Shown here: positions 28,224 to 36,876 of the stretch, one piece after another
How the letters are laid out: each line of letters begins with the position of its first letter
Numbering within the stretch: position 1 is the stretch's first letter
NCBI GenBank assembly: GCA_946565805.1
Contig: CAMNWO010000001.1
Coordinates: 1 to 64,000 of the forward strand
Direction: 5' to 3'
Source: an uncultured Clostridium sp.
GTDB lineage: Bacteria > Bacillota > Clostridia > TANB77 > CAG-508
Length of the DNA: 64,000 nucleotides
Program-made: the position numbers and the translations under genes
Notes under the pieces: model-generated
Seen by the model: the letters and a program-made list of their open reading frames with translations, nothing else
Told to the model about the DNA's origin: nothing
Databases searched by the model: none

Positions 28224-29206
28224 TGACTATATGCTCCTTTGTATATTTCTTTTAAAATATCTTCTAATTCTGCTTCTTTCATATGAATATCTTCTATGGT
28301 GCAAATTTTTGATATTTCATTCATTACTTTTACAATAGTAGTTTTTTCATGACTAAATTTGATTTTTATTTTATTTTCTCTTTCTTCTAGTATTTCAATG
28401 TTGTCTAGTTTAAGATTTTCTTTTTTATTTTTTACGATAAATTCAGCTATAATATATTTGCCATAAGTGTCCTTGAATTTTTGTTTTTCTCCATCATAGA
28501 TAATTTGGCCATTATCTAATAAAATAATTCTATCACAAACATCTTCAATATCCTTTAAATCATGTGTAGTTAGAATTACGGTTGTGTTCTTTTCTTGATT
28601 GATTTCTTTTATAAATTTTCGAATATTTTCTTTTACTAAAACGTCTAGTCCTATTGTTGGTTCGTCTAAATATACAATTTTAGGATTATGCAAAAAGGTA
28701 GCTGCTATTTCACATCTCATTTTCTGACCTAGACTTAGATTTTTCACTTGTTTTTCTAATAATTCGTTTAATTGCAGTAACTTAGTAAATTTTTTCAAAT
28801 TTTTTCTATATTCGTTTTCTGGAATTTGATACATTTTTTTGATTAATCGAAAAGACTCAATAACAGGTAAGTCCCACCATAGTTGTGTTTTTTGTCCAAA
28901 TACTGCTCCTATATTTTGATTGTTTTGTATTCTTTTTTCGTTTGGCACAATACCATCTACTAAAATTTTTCCAGAAGTTGGTGTTAAAAGTCCTGTTAGC
29001 ATTTTTATCGTAGTTGATTTTCCTGCTCCATTTTCTCCTATGTAACCTACTAATTCTCCTTGTTCGATTTCAAAATTGATACCTTTTACTGCTTTGAATT
29101 CTTTGTATTTTGGTTTTATTAGATTTTTAATATATCCTAACATTCCTTCTTCTTTTTCAATTGTTTTGTATGTTTTTTCTAGATTTTTTACTTCTATGAT
29201 TGGCAT
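28217..29206 (-). CDS. ABC transporter ATP-binding protein
   Basis: 329 aa. Walker A GENGAGKSTTIKML, signature LSLGQKMRCEIA, Walker B PKIVYLDEPTIGLD, and switch His in ILTTHDLKDIED. The N-terminal insertion before Walker A (EEGMLGYIKNLIKPKYKEFKAV) is typical of ATPases paired with DUF990-type permeases. First gene of the three-gene operon; RBS AAAGGAGAAAAAA. Confidence 0.93.
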   Translation of the reverse strand: MPIIEVKNLEKTYKTIEKEEGMLGYIKNLIKPKYKEFKAVKGINFEIEQGELVGYIGENGAGKSTTIKMLTGLLTPTSGKILVDGIVPNEKRIQNNQNIGAVFGQKTQLWWDLPVIESFRLIKKMYQIPENEYRKNLKKFTKLLQLNELLEKQVKNLSLGQKMRCEIAATFLHNPKIVYLDEPTIGLDVLVKENIRKFIKEINQEKNTTVILTTHDLKDIEDVCDRIILLDNGQIIYDGEKQKFKDTYGKYIIAEFIVKNKKENLKLDNIEILEERENKIKIKFSHEKTTIVKVMNEISKICTIEDIHMKEAELEDILKEIYKGAYSQC

Positions 29207-29319
29207 TTTTTTCTCCTTTAATTACATATAAATATCCATATGTAATTTATCATAAATGTTAAAAAAATACAATATTACATTTAAATAAAGGCTAATCTAC
29301 TTGATTAACCTTTATAAAT

Positions 29320-29914
29320 TTATTTTATAATTTTTGCAAAACGCTTATTAACTTCATTCCAGTTCACAATATTCCAAAAGGCTTGAATATAATCTGGTCT
29401 TTTTGTTTGATACTGTAAATAATAAGAATGTTCCCACATATCTAAGACTAGAAGCGGTTTACATCCCCATAAAGTTAAATTTTGATGTTTTTCACATTGT
29501 AATATTTGTAGCTTATTCCATGTTGGAACCCATACTAATAAACACCATCCGTGAAGCTTCTACCATTTTGCTTGCTTCATTGAATTGATTTTTAAAATTG
29601 TCATAACTTCCAAAATCTTTTATCATTTCTTCCATCAAAGATGAACTTGGTTCAGTTGGAACAGGTGGTCCCATATTTTCAAAAAATAATTCATGCAAAA
29701 TAGCTCCTGAGCCAAAAAAGCTTAGATTTTTTTCATAGCATTTAATATTGGCAAAATCATTATTTTTTCTTGCTTGTTCCAATTTTTCTTCTGTTTGATT
29801 GGTATTATCAACATATCCTTTATATAATATGTTATAGTGTAATGCTAGCGTTTCTCTTGAATAATATGGCTCTAAAGCATCTAAAGGATAAGGCAATTCT
29901 TTCATTTTTAGCAT
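29320..29914 (-). CDS. sodA: Superoxide dismutase Fe/Mn, one CGG +1 site
   Basis: 197 aa once C is skipped at 29551. The track ORF stops at 29513 and lacks the last metal ligands; the shifted frame restores [19 protein letters not shown] and [32 protein letters not shown], with the Asp and His of DxWEH. The N-terminal ligands are in LALHYN and [11 protein letters not shown]. Without the shift the protein could not bind its metal. RBS AAAGGAGG, ATG 29914, stop 29320-29322. Monocistronic, upstream of the divergent gene at 30043. Confidence 0.9.
29549..29551 (-). other. CGG +1 site 10 (sodA)
   Basis: TCA CGG ATG G; skipping C gives TCA GGA TGG and restores the SOD SGW motif and the DxWEH ligands. 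Confidence 0.9.
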
Positions 29915-30042
29915 AATAAACCTCCTTTGTTATATATATCCTATATTTTATAAAATATAACTATGTCATGAAAATGTAATATTTTTTCTTCATTTTTCTG
30001 TTATAATAGAAGTATAACAAAAGAGAAATTTTGGAGGATATT

Positions 30043-31017
30043 ATGCTTTTTTATCATTTTGATATGTTAGATAATTTTATAAAAACAGATTTAATTTATC
30101 ATTTAACAATAGAAAAAGAAAATATAAAAGAAATTATGCATTTGTATGATAATAAGAAAGAACAGCTTTTAGCAATTACGAATCAAATGCTTGAATTATC
30201 AGATTTAATCGATAAAAACAAATTAGAAAGTTTTCATGATACCGTTTCTCTTTTAAAACAACTTTTTGAAAATGTAAATGCAATTCAAGAATTAGCCTCT
30301 AAATTAGATAAAGATTTGACCTCAACCATTTCTTTATATGATAAAGGTGTAGAAATAAATCAAGACGAAATCAAAGCTAATTTAGTAGAATATAACAAAC
30401 AACGAGATGAATTATCACATAGCATGATAGAATTTGAGGAATTAAATGTGTCTATCTTTAATATTGTTATGGATTTTTCTTTTACTGGTCCTTCTAATAA
30501 AAAAAACAAAAAGGCAATTTTTACAAAAAACAATTTGTTTCAAGAAAAGGATAAATTAAAAGTAGATATTGAATTAGAACCTTATGATAATAATCTATTA
30601 ATTATTTCAGAAAAGGACCAAAAAGCTTACTTACCTTTCTTCTATACAGAAGTACAAGAAAAATTTAGAAATTCCAAGAATTCTTATTCAACCTTACAAG
30701 AAGTAATAGATGACTTATATATTGTAGATTTAGCACGATTTAAGAATTCTGCCATTTCAAGATTTAAAGAAAGTTTTCATTTAATTAGAAGTAAAGAACA
30801 TGGTAGTATTACCAAAGCTTTAGAGTTAGGATTAGAATTAATGTTCAAATATGAATTAAACCCAATCATCATAGCTAGCTGTAGAAATTTGGATGAATTA
30901 GATATTTATTTAGACTGTTTAGAAGAAAATGAACTATCGGCATTTACTTGCTTTACCATAAAATTTGAAGTTATGCCACAATTACTAAAACAACAAAAAA
31001 ATACCTTTTTATTTTAG
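30043..31017 (+). CDS. Unrecognised coiled-coil protein
   Basis: 324 aa, not recognised. Residues about 20-135 are rich in Glu/Lys/Leu and look coiled-coil; the C-terminal half (about 180-320) is mixed alpha/beta with no known motif and no TM or signal. ATG at 30043 chosen for TTGGAGGATATT immediately upstream; the track TTG at 30031 is inside that site. Divergent from sodA and followed by a terminator that overlaps its last codons. Native codon use without in-frame CGG. Confidence 0.7.
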   Translation: MLFYHFDMLDNFIKTDLIYHLTIEKENIKEIMHLYDNKKEQLLAITNQMLELSDLIDKNKLESFHDTVSLLKQLFENVNAIQELASKLDKDLTSTISLYDKGVEINQDEIKANLVEYNKQRDELSHSMIEFEELNVSIFNIVMDFSFTGPSNKKNKKAIFTKNNLFQEKDKLKVDIELEPYDNNLLIISEKDQKAYLPFFYTEVQEKFRNSKNSYSTLQEVIDDLYIVDLARFKNSAISRFKESFHLIRSKEHGSITKALELGLELMFKYELNPIIIASCRNLDELDIYLDCLEENELSAFTCFTIKFEVMPQLLKQQKNTFLF

Positions 31018-31033
31018 GGTATTTTTTTGTTGT
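30990..31033 (+). terminator. Terminator overlapping the end of the 30043 gene
   Basis: 16-bp stem ACAACAAAAAAATACC/GGTATTTTTTTGTTGT; the left arm is inside the coding region. Confidence 0.8.
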
Positions 31034-31053
31034 CTTTTGTGTACACTAAATTT

Positions 31054-31747
31054 ATGAAAAATCAAATTTTAGTTACTAAGTCAAAATCAAAAACACCTTG
31101 TACTAAAGAACAACCAAATGAGACTATTAACGTCTGTCCCCCATTGTCTCAATTGTCTACAAAACAGGACTGGTTTAAATTTCAATTTGCCTTTTCTATT
31201 TGTATTTTGGTTGTTTCTATTTTAGGTGGCTGTTTTTATTTTTATCAATTGGGTAAAAAAGAAGATTTTTCGGATAAACTACTTGCTAATTATAATGTTT
31301 ATCGATTATATAGTTCTCGGTGATAGTACTAGATCGGTTGATGAAAATCCAAATGGTTTGTTTGGTATTATTGAAATTCCTAAAATTAATTTATATTATC
31401 CTGTGTTTTCTCAGTTAACAGAAGAATTGTTAAAAGTTTCTCCTTGTAAATTTTATGGAGATACCCCTTCTACTAATGGTAATATTTGTATTGCTGGACA
31501 TAATTATGATAATTCCTTATTTTTCAGTAAGATATCTTCTTTGTCTCCAAATGATGAAATATCTATTTTTGATAATAATGGTATTAAATATGTTTATTCG
31601 GTTTATAAGGTTTATGAAGTTCCAGAAACTGACCTTTCTCCAGTTCTAAATTATGACACAAATGAAAGAATTTTGACCCTTGTTACTTGTAATAATTTTA
31701 ACTCCAATCGTATTATTGTAAAAGCAAAACAAAAAAAGCTTTCTTAA
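31054..31747 (+). CDS. Sortase, one CGG +1 site
   Basis: 230-aa membrane transpeptidase that anchors LPXTG proteins. TM helix near residues 45-65 (FAFSICILVVSILGGCFYFYQL), then NVYRLYSSG restored by skipping C at 31318. Next come GLFGIIEIPKINLYYPVF and the catalytic His in ICIAGHNYDNSLFF, Cys in LTLVTCNN and Arg in SNRIIV. Without the shift the ribosome meets TGA directly after CGG. Class D/E-like by length. The first ATG is at 31054 but the RBS is poor. The adjacent convergent gene encodes an LPKTG protein, a likely substrate. Confidence 0.87.
31318..31320 (+). other. CGG +1 site 11 (sortase)
   Basis: TCT CGG TGA TAG; skipping C gives TCT GGT GAT AGT. CGG followed directly by an in-frame stop recalls the layout of the prfB shift site. 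Confidence 0.87.
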
Positions 31748-31758
31748 GAAAGCTTTTT
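31731..31758. terminator. Bidirectional terminator
   Basis: AAAAAAAGCTTTCTT/AAGAAAGCTTTTT between the convergent sortase and LPXTG genes. Confidence 0.85.
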
Positions 31759-31764
31759 CATATA

Positions 31765-32130
31765 CTAGATATTTCTATAATCTTTTATTTTCTTATAAGC
31801 ATATACAGCTGATATTCCAAATACAACTACTAACATAGCTACTGGGATAGAGTCTTCTATTCCTGTTTTTGGTAAGTTTGTGTTATTATATACACTTGAA
31901 TTTGTATTATTTGTTTTATTAGTATTTACATTAGTGTTATTTATGTTTGTATTTGTATTATTTTTATTTATATTTGTATTGCTTGAAGAATTTTCAGTAT
32001 TACCATTAGACACGGTTAACTCTGTAAATCCATTTGTGTTATTTGCTGCTAATACATTTGTACTAAACATCATTACCATTACACTAATTGCTAAAATTGA
32101 AAATAGTTTGATTAAATTTGATTTTTTCAT
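31765..32130 (-). CDS. LPXTG-anchored surface protein with Asn/Thr-rich linker
   Basis: About 121 aa: signal peptide (MKKSNLIKLFSILAISVMVMMFSTNVLAA), a short N-terminal segment, about 45 residues of Asn/Thr/Ser repeats, then the sortase signal NLPKTGIEDSIP, a hydrophobic helix and a Lys/Arg tail. ATG at 32130 (MKKSN) with GGAGAATC upstream is chosen over the track start. Probably a wall-attached spacer or stub; no folded domain visible. Confidence 0.85.
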   Translation of the reverse strand: MKKSNLIKLFSILAISVMVMMFSTNVLAANNTNGFTELTVSNGNTENSSSNTNINKNNTNTNINNTNVNTNKTNNTNSSVYNNTNLPKTGIEDSIPVAMLVVVFGISAVYAYKKIKDYRNI

Positions 32131-32349
32131 ATCGATTCTCCTTTTTCTTTTATACATTTTTATTAGTATTGTTACAATCATCTTTAATTATACTACTTTT
32201 TTATGTATAATTCAAGTTGTTTTCTACAAAAACATATAAATACTAATTTCTTTTGTTTACAATTCATATTGTATACTTAAAAATTAAATAAGTCAATACT
32301 TTTATTTTAATTTTTAATTTACATTTATATTACAATATGTTTACATTTT
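32131..32349. other. AT-rich intergenic region
   Basis: About 220 nt upstream of the LPXTG gene and downstream of ychF. It presumably holds the LPXTG gene promoter and the ychF terminator, but no clear hairpin or strong promoter could be fixed by eye. Confidence 0.4.
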
Positions 32350-33441
32350 TTACACGTTGAATTTGAATAATACAATATCGCCATCTTTCATAATGTATTC
32401 TTTTCCTTCCGAACGAACTAATCCTTTTTCCTTGGCATTTACCATAGAACCTACTTTTATTAATTCGTCGTAAGAAACTACATCTGCTTTAATAAATCCT
32501 CTTTCAATGTCAGAATGGATTTTTCCTGCTGCTTGTGGTGCTTTTGTTCCCTTTTTAATTGTCCAAGCTCTTACTTCTGGTTCTCCTGCTGTCAAAAATG
32601 ACATTAGTCCTAATAAATCATAACTTTTTTTGATTACTTTATCTAATCCAGATTCTTCTAATCCAAGCGCTTCTAACATTTCTCTTTTATCTTCCTCTTC
32701 TAGTCCAGATAATTCTTCTTCAATTTTAACACATAGAGGAATCACTTCTGCTTTTTCTCTTTCTGCATATTCTTTTACTTTTTTTACCATTTCATCGTTT
32801 TGAGCATCTTCTAATTGTTCTTCTGAAACATTAGCAATGTATAAAATTGGTTTAGTTGTTAATAAAAACATTTCTTTTACCATTTCTTGCTCTTCTTCAC
32901 TAAAGTCAATTGCTCTTGCAGATATTCCATTTTCTAAATTTTCTTTAATTTTCTCTAATAAATCAATTTCTGCTTGGTATTTTTTATCTGCTTTTAAATT
33001 TTTTCTTGCTTTATCTAATCTTTTATTAACCGTTTCGATATCTGCAAAAATCAATTCTAAATTAATGGTTTCAATATCTCTAATTGGGTCAACATTTCCA
33101 TCCACATGAACTACATTGGAATCTTCAAAACATCTTACTACTTCACAAATGCTATCTGTTTCACGAATATGTGATAGAAATTTGTTTCCTAACCCTTCTC
33201 CTTTGCTAGCACCTTTTACTAGCCCTGCGATATCAACAAATTCAATAACAGCATGAGTTGTTTTTTGTGGATGATACATTTGGGTTAATTTATCTAATCT
33301 TTCATCTGGTACACCAACCACTCCTACATTAGGCTCTATGGTACAAAAGGGATAATTTGCACATTCTGCACCTGCTTTTGTAATACTGTTAAACATTGTA
33401 CTTTTCCCTACATTTGGTAATCCTACAATTCCTATTTTCAT
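32350..33441 (-). CDS. ychF: Redox-regulated ATPase YchF (Obg family)
   Basis: 363 aa. G1 GLPNVGKSTMFN, switch NYPFCTIEPNVGVV, G3 DIAGLVKGASKGEGLGNKFL, NxxE in place of NKxD (NVSE, giving ATP preference), C-terminal TGS domain ending EYIMKDGDIVLFKFNV. A conserved ribosome-associated ATPase. Two-gene run with thrS upstream. No in-frame CGG. Confidence 0.97.
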   Translation of the reverse strand: MKIGIVGLPNVGKSTMFNSITKAGAECANYPFCTIEPNVGVVGVPDERLDKLTQMYHPQKTTHAVIEFVDIAGLVKGASKGEGLGNKFLSHIRETDSICEVVRCFEDSNVVHVDGNVDPIRDIETINLELIFADIETVNKRLDKARKNLKADKKYQAEIDLLEKIKENLENGISARAIDFSEEEQEMVKEMFLLTTKPILYIANVSEEQLEDAQNDEMVKKVKEYAEREKAEVIPLCVKIEEELSGLEEEDKREMLEALGLEESGLDKVIKKSYDLLGLMSFLTAGEPEVRAWTIKKGTKAPQAAGKIHSDIERGFIKADVVSYDELIKVGSMVNAKEKGLVRSEGKEYIMKDGDIVLFKFNV

Positions 33442-33489
33442 CTTATCTATCTCCTTCTTGTTTTCTGGTTTTAACGAGGTGTGATTTAT

Positions 33490-35418
33490 CTATTTTGTTT
33501 TATTTTCAATTTCTTCTAATAGTTTTTGTTTAAACTCCTCAACACTCATTGTTCCAATGTCACCATCTTCTCTTGAACGAACAGCAACCGTATTTTCTTC
33601 TACTTCTTTTGCTCCTACTACTAGCATATATGGCACTTTTTCAAGTTGTGCTTCTCTAATTTTGTAACCTGTTTTTTCATTTCTATCATCTACTGTTACA
33701 CGGATACCTTTTTTTGCTAATTCTGCTTTTAATTGGTTAGCATATTCGTGTTGGTTGTCTGTGATTGGTAAGATTTTTACTTGTGTTGGTGCTAACCATG
33801 CTGGGAAAGCTCCTTTGTATTCTTCAATTAAGAATGATAAAAATCTGTCAAAGGTTCCTAGAATTGCTCTATGAATAACAACTGGTCTATGAGCTTTTCC
33901 ATCTTCTCCAATGTATTCTAATTCAAATCTTTGTGGTAATAAGAAGTCTAATTGGCAAGTCGAAATTGTTACATCATGTCCGATTGCTGTTTTGATTTGA
34001 ACGTCTAATTTTGGACCATAAAATGCTGCTTCTCCTTCTGCTTCGTAATAATTAATTCCTAATTCTGTTAAAATTTCTCTTAATTGACTTTCTGCATTAT
34101 CCCACATTTCGTCGTCATCAAAGTATTTTTCTTTGTCATTTTTATCTCTTAAAGATAAACGGAATGTATAGTTATCAAAACCAAAGTCTTCATATACAGA
34201 TAAAATTAGTTTTACTACTTCTCCAAATACTTCCTTAATTTGTTCTGGTGTTACAAAGATGTGGGCATCGTTTTGACACATTTCACGAACTCTTTCTAAT
34301 CCACAAACGCTTCCACTTGATTCATATCTAAAATCGTGTGCTAATTCACCAATTCTAATTGGTAAATCACGATAAGAATGTAACTTGTTTCTGTATATCA
34401 ACATGTGGTGTGGACAGTTCATAGGTCTTAATACTAGTTCTTCATTTTCCATTTTCATAACTGGGAACATATCATCTTTATAGTGATCCCAATGTCCACT
34501 TGTTTTGTATAAATCAACATTTGCTAAAGATGGCGTATAAACATGTTTGTAATCTAGCGCTGTTTCTTTATCAGCAATATATCTTTCTAAAATTCTTCTT
34601 ATGGTTGCACCATTTGGTAAATACATAGGAAGTCCAGAACCAACTAATTCATGTGTCATGAATAATTCTTGTTCTTTTCCTATTTTTCTATGGTCTCTTT
34701 GTCTTGCTTCCTCTAATAAGTCTAAATGTTCTTGTAACATACTTGCTTTTGGGAAAGATATAGCATAAATTCTTTGTAACATTTTATTTTTTTCGCTACC
34801 TCTCCAATAAGCCCCTGAAGAAGATAAGATTTTTATGGTTTTTATTTTTCCTGTACTTTCTAAGTGAGGACCTGCACATAAATCAGTAAAGTCTCCTTGT
34901 TGATAGAAACTAATTTCTTCTCCTTCTGGTAACTCTTCAATTAGTTCTACTTTATAAGGTTCGTTTTTCATTAATTCTATTGCTTCTTGTTTTGGCAATG
35001 AAAATCTTTTAATTTCAATATTTTCTTTGATAATATTTTTCATTTCTTCTTCAATGCTTACTTTGTCTTCCTCTGTAAAAGGTTTTTCTACATCAAAATC
35101 ATAATAGAAGCCTTCCTCGATTGCTGGTCCTATCGCAATTTTAGCATCTGGAAATAATCTTTTTACTGCCTGTGCCATAATATGAGAAGTGGTATGCCAA
35201 TAAGCTTTCTTTCCTTCTATATCATCATTTTGGAAAGTATGAATGACTAAGTTGCAATCTTCTTGCAACTCATATCTTAAGTCTTTTACCTCTCCATTTA
35301 CTTCCCCACAAGTAGCATTTCTTGCTAACCCTTCACTAATCTTTTTAGCAACCTCTAAAATTGAGCTTCCTTCTTGTACTTCTAAAACAGATCCATCCTT
35401 TAGTGAAACTTTAATCAT
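33490..35418 (-). CDS. thrS: Threonyl-tRNA synthetase
   Basis: About 642 aa: TGS domain, editing domain with HxxxH-type HTTSHIMAQAV and CAGPH, class II catalytic core (MNCPHHMLIY; zinc ligands), C-terminal anticodon-binding domain. The ORF track starts at 35472 but the ATG at 35418 (MIKVSLKDGS) has GGGAGGAATTATT upstream; the extra 18 codons are leader sequence built from a repeat. Controlled by a T-box leader. No in-frame CGG. Confidence 0.97.
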   Translation of the reverse strand: MIKVSLKDGSVLEVQEGSSILEVAKKISEGLARNATCGEVNGEVKDLRYELQEDCNLVIHTFQNDDIEGKKAYWHTTSHIMAQAVKRLFPDAKIAIGPAIEEGFYYDFDVEKPFTEEDKVSIEEEMKNIIKENIEIKRFSLPKQEAIELMKNEPYKVELIEELPEGEEISFYQQGDFTDLCAGPHLESTGKIKTIKILSSSGAYWRGSEKNKMLQRIYAISFPKASMLQEHLDLLEEARQRDHRKIGKEQELFMTHELVGSGLPMYLPNGATIRRILERYIADKETALDYKHVYTPSLANVDLYKTSGHWDHYKDDMFPVMKMENEELVLRPMNCPHHMLIYRNKLHSYRDLPIRIGELAHDFRYESSGSVCGLERVREMCQNDAHIFVTPEQIKEVFGEVVKLILSVYEDFGFDNYTFRLSLRDKNDKEKYFDDDEMWDNAESQLREILTELGINYYEAEGEAAFYGPKLDVQIKTAIGHDVTISTCQLDFLLPQRFELEYIGEDGKAHRPVVIHRAILGTFDRFLSFLIEEYKGAFPAWLAPTQVKILPITDNQHEYANQLKAELAKKGIRVTVDDRNEKTGYKIREAQLEKVPYMLVVGAKEVEENTVAVRSREDGDIGTMSVEEFKQKLLEEIENKTK

Positions 35419-35432
35419 AATAATTCCTCCCT

Positions 35433-35540
35433 TGATGTTTTTTGGGACGGGGTCAAAAAACATCATTTTCATTTTTTAATAAATATAACCTTTTCATTTT
35501 TTCTTATTGATGTTTTTTGACCCCGTCCCAAAAAACATCA
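35433..35540. repeat. Perfect 33-bp inverted repeat inside the thrS leader
   Basis: TGATGTTTTTTGGGACGGGGTC... at 35433-35465 recurs inverted at 35508-35540. Each arm is also nearly palindromic (TGATGTTTTTTG...CAAAAAACATCA). It lies between the T-box terminator and the thrS RBS, so it could fold close to the start codon. Confidence 0.85.
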
Positions 35541-35544
35541 AAAA

Positions 35545-35790
35545 GACACTCCAATGGATAATAATTTATCCATAGGAGTGCAAGATTTACACGGTTCCAT
35601 CCTATTTTTCACTTAATTTTAAGAAGATAACGGTTCTTTTCCGCCCAGCTTATTCACTAGGAACTTAGAAGAGCTAGTTTTTCAGATATGTTTTCTTAAA
35701 TTGGCTTTCAGCCTTTGACCAATTCTCTCTTTTAGTAACCTTTATCTTACTTTTTCTCTTACTCGTTTTTATATTTTTACTTAACAATAT
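35545..35790 (-). promoter_or_regulatory. T-box riboswitch of thrS
   Basis: The leader contains the T-box sequence AGGATGGAACCGTGT (35603-35589), the GGCTGAAAGCC hairpin typical of Stem I, and a terminator stem CACTCC...GGAGTG ending in T5 (35581-35545). Uncharged tRNA-Thr should favour the antiterminator and switch on thrS. I could not fix the specifier codon by eye. Confidence 0.8.
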
Positions 35791-35791
35791 A

Positions 35792-35820
35792 ATTTTAATA
35801 TGTTTTTTAAAAAAAGTCAA
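35792..35820 (-). promoter_or_regulatory. Promoter of the thrS T-box transcript
   Basis: TTGACT (35820-35815), 17 nt, TAAAAT (35797-35792). No TTATGTRA motif. Confidence 0.75.
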
Positions 35821-35829
35821 TAGAAATTC

Positions 35830-35858
35830 TTTACTTTTTAAAATTCTTGTTGTATAAT
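35830..35858 (+). promoter_or_regulatory. Promoter of tRNA-Thr
   Basis: TTTACT (35830-35835), 17 nt, TATAAT (35853-35858), about 75 nt before the tRNA. Divergent from the thrS promoter. Confidence 0.7.
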
Positions 35859-35874
35859 AAGAAAGTGTTTTAAA

Positions 35875-35930
35875 AAGATGTGTCCCTAATTGCACCTAAA
35901 GGAGCAAAAGGAAACGTCCCTAAATACCCC
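35875..35930 (+). repeat. Diverged copy of the 53.5-kb repeat arm
   Basis: AAGATGTGTCCCTAATTGCACCTAAAGGAGCAAAAGGAAACGTCCCTAAATxCCCC matches the right arm of the inverted repeat at 53581-53635 with a few changes. It lies in the 5' leader of tRNA-Thr. Confidence 0.85.
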
Positions 35931-35934
35931 AAAT

Positions 35935-36010
35935 GCTTCCATAGCTCAGTTGGTAGAGTGCTACCTTGGTAAGGTAGAGGTCACGGGTTCAATTCCCGTT
36001 GGAAGCCCCA
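35935..36010 (+). tRNA. tRNA-Thr (anticodon GGT)
   Basis: 76 nt with encoded CCA. Acceptor GCTTCCA/TGGAAGC, D arm AGCTCAGTTGGTAGAGT, anticodon stem-loop TACCTTGGTAAGGTA with anticodon GGT, T arm ACGGGTTCAATTCCCGT. It sits beside thrS, whose T-box senses tRNA-Thr. Confidence 0.95.
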
Positions 36011-36016
36011 TAAAAA

Positions 36017-36057
36017 TAAAAAAGTTGCTAGATTTTGTTTTCTAACAACTTTTTTTA
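36017..36057. terminator. Terminator shared by tRNA-Thr and sigH
   Basis: AAAAAAGTTGCTAGA/TCTAACAACTTTTTTT hairpin between the convergent genes. Confidence 0.75.
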
Positions 36058-36058
36058 T

Positions 36059-36709
36059 TTATTTATTTTCACCGAACATGTTCTTAATGGCTTTTTTTCG
36101 TATTCTTTGGATGGCATTATCTACTGATTTGACAGGAGAATCTAATTTTTGAGCAATGGTTACATAGCTTTCTCCTTTAATAAATCTATCTAATACTTGT
36201 TTTTCAAATTTGCTTAAGTTTTTGTTAACCGCTGTTTCTATTTCTGTATAATATTCTTTTTTCATAACAGTTTCTAATGGGTCTTCTATCATTTTACTAT
36301 TAAAGGTATCAATTAATTCTACACTGTCATCTTCATTATTGTCATAGGCTGAGGTGTTTAAAGATAGATAAGAATTCAAGGGCATATGCTTTTGTCTGTT
36401 AGAACTTTTAATAGCTGTTATTAATTGTCTTTCGATACAGATATTAGCAAATGTTTTAAATGAATTTTGCTTTTCTTCATTAAAGCTTTTGATGGCCTTA
36501 AATAGTCCAATCATTCCTTCTTGTATGATGTCTTCTTTTTCTGCTCCTATGATAAAATACTTTCCTACTTTTACATTAACTAGATTTTTGTATTTTTCTA
36601 GCAAGTATGATAGTGCTTTTTCGTCCCCTTCTTTAATTAGAGATACAACTTGTTCATCAGTTAAATTATAATATTGATCAGTTGTGTAATATATATTTCC
36701 ATTTTGCAT
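36059..36709 (-). CDS. sigH: RNA polymerase sigma-H (stationary phase/sporulation)
   Basis: About 216 aa, closely resembling Spo0H: ALSYLLEKYKNLV, YFIIGAEKEDIIQEGMIGLFKAIKSFNEEKQNSFKTFANICIERQLITAIK, RQKHMPLNSYLSL and an HTH in region 4 (SYVTIAQKLDSPVKSVDNAIQRIRKK). It drives early sporulation genes. Start uncertain: ATG at 36709 is preceded by GGAGG at an unusually long 14 nt; ATG at 36733 has no RBS. Its presence supports a sporulating host. Confidence 0.93.
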   Translation of the reverse strand: MQNGNIYYTTDQYYNLTDEQVVSLIKEGDEKALSYLLEKYKNLVNVKVGKYFIIGAEKEDIIQEGMIGLFKAIKSFNEEKQNSFKTFANICIERQLITAIKSSNRQKHMPLNSYLSLNTSAYDNNEDDSVELIDTFNSKMIEDPLETVMKKEYYTEIETAVNKNLSKFEKQVLDRFIKGESYVTIAQKLDSPVKSVDNAIQRIRKKAIKNMFGENK

Positions 36710-36876
36710 CTGTACTTTTAATACCTCCAACATGTGCTTTTTTAAGTATTATATCTATCAATTTCAGCATTGTCAAGCAGTTTTCTAGGTTTTTTTGTTT
36801 TTTATTAGCCGTTTTTTGTTAGCCTTTGTCGAATTTCACAGTTATTAATTTTATCTATAAAATTTATTATCGAAAA

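Noticed and set aside
35674-35895. ORF of 73 aa on the minus strand
   Set aside because: Overlaps the T-box leader and both promoters of the thrS/tRNA-Thr region.
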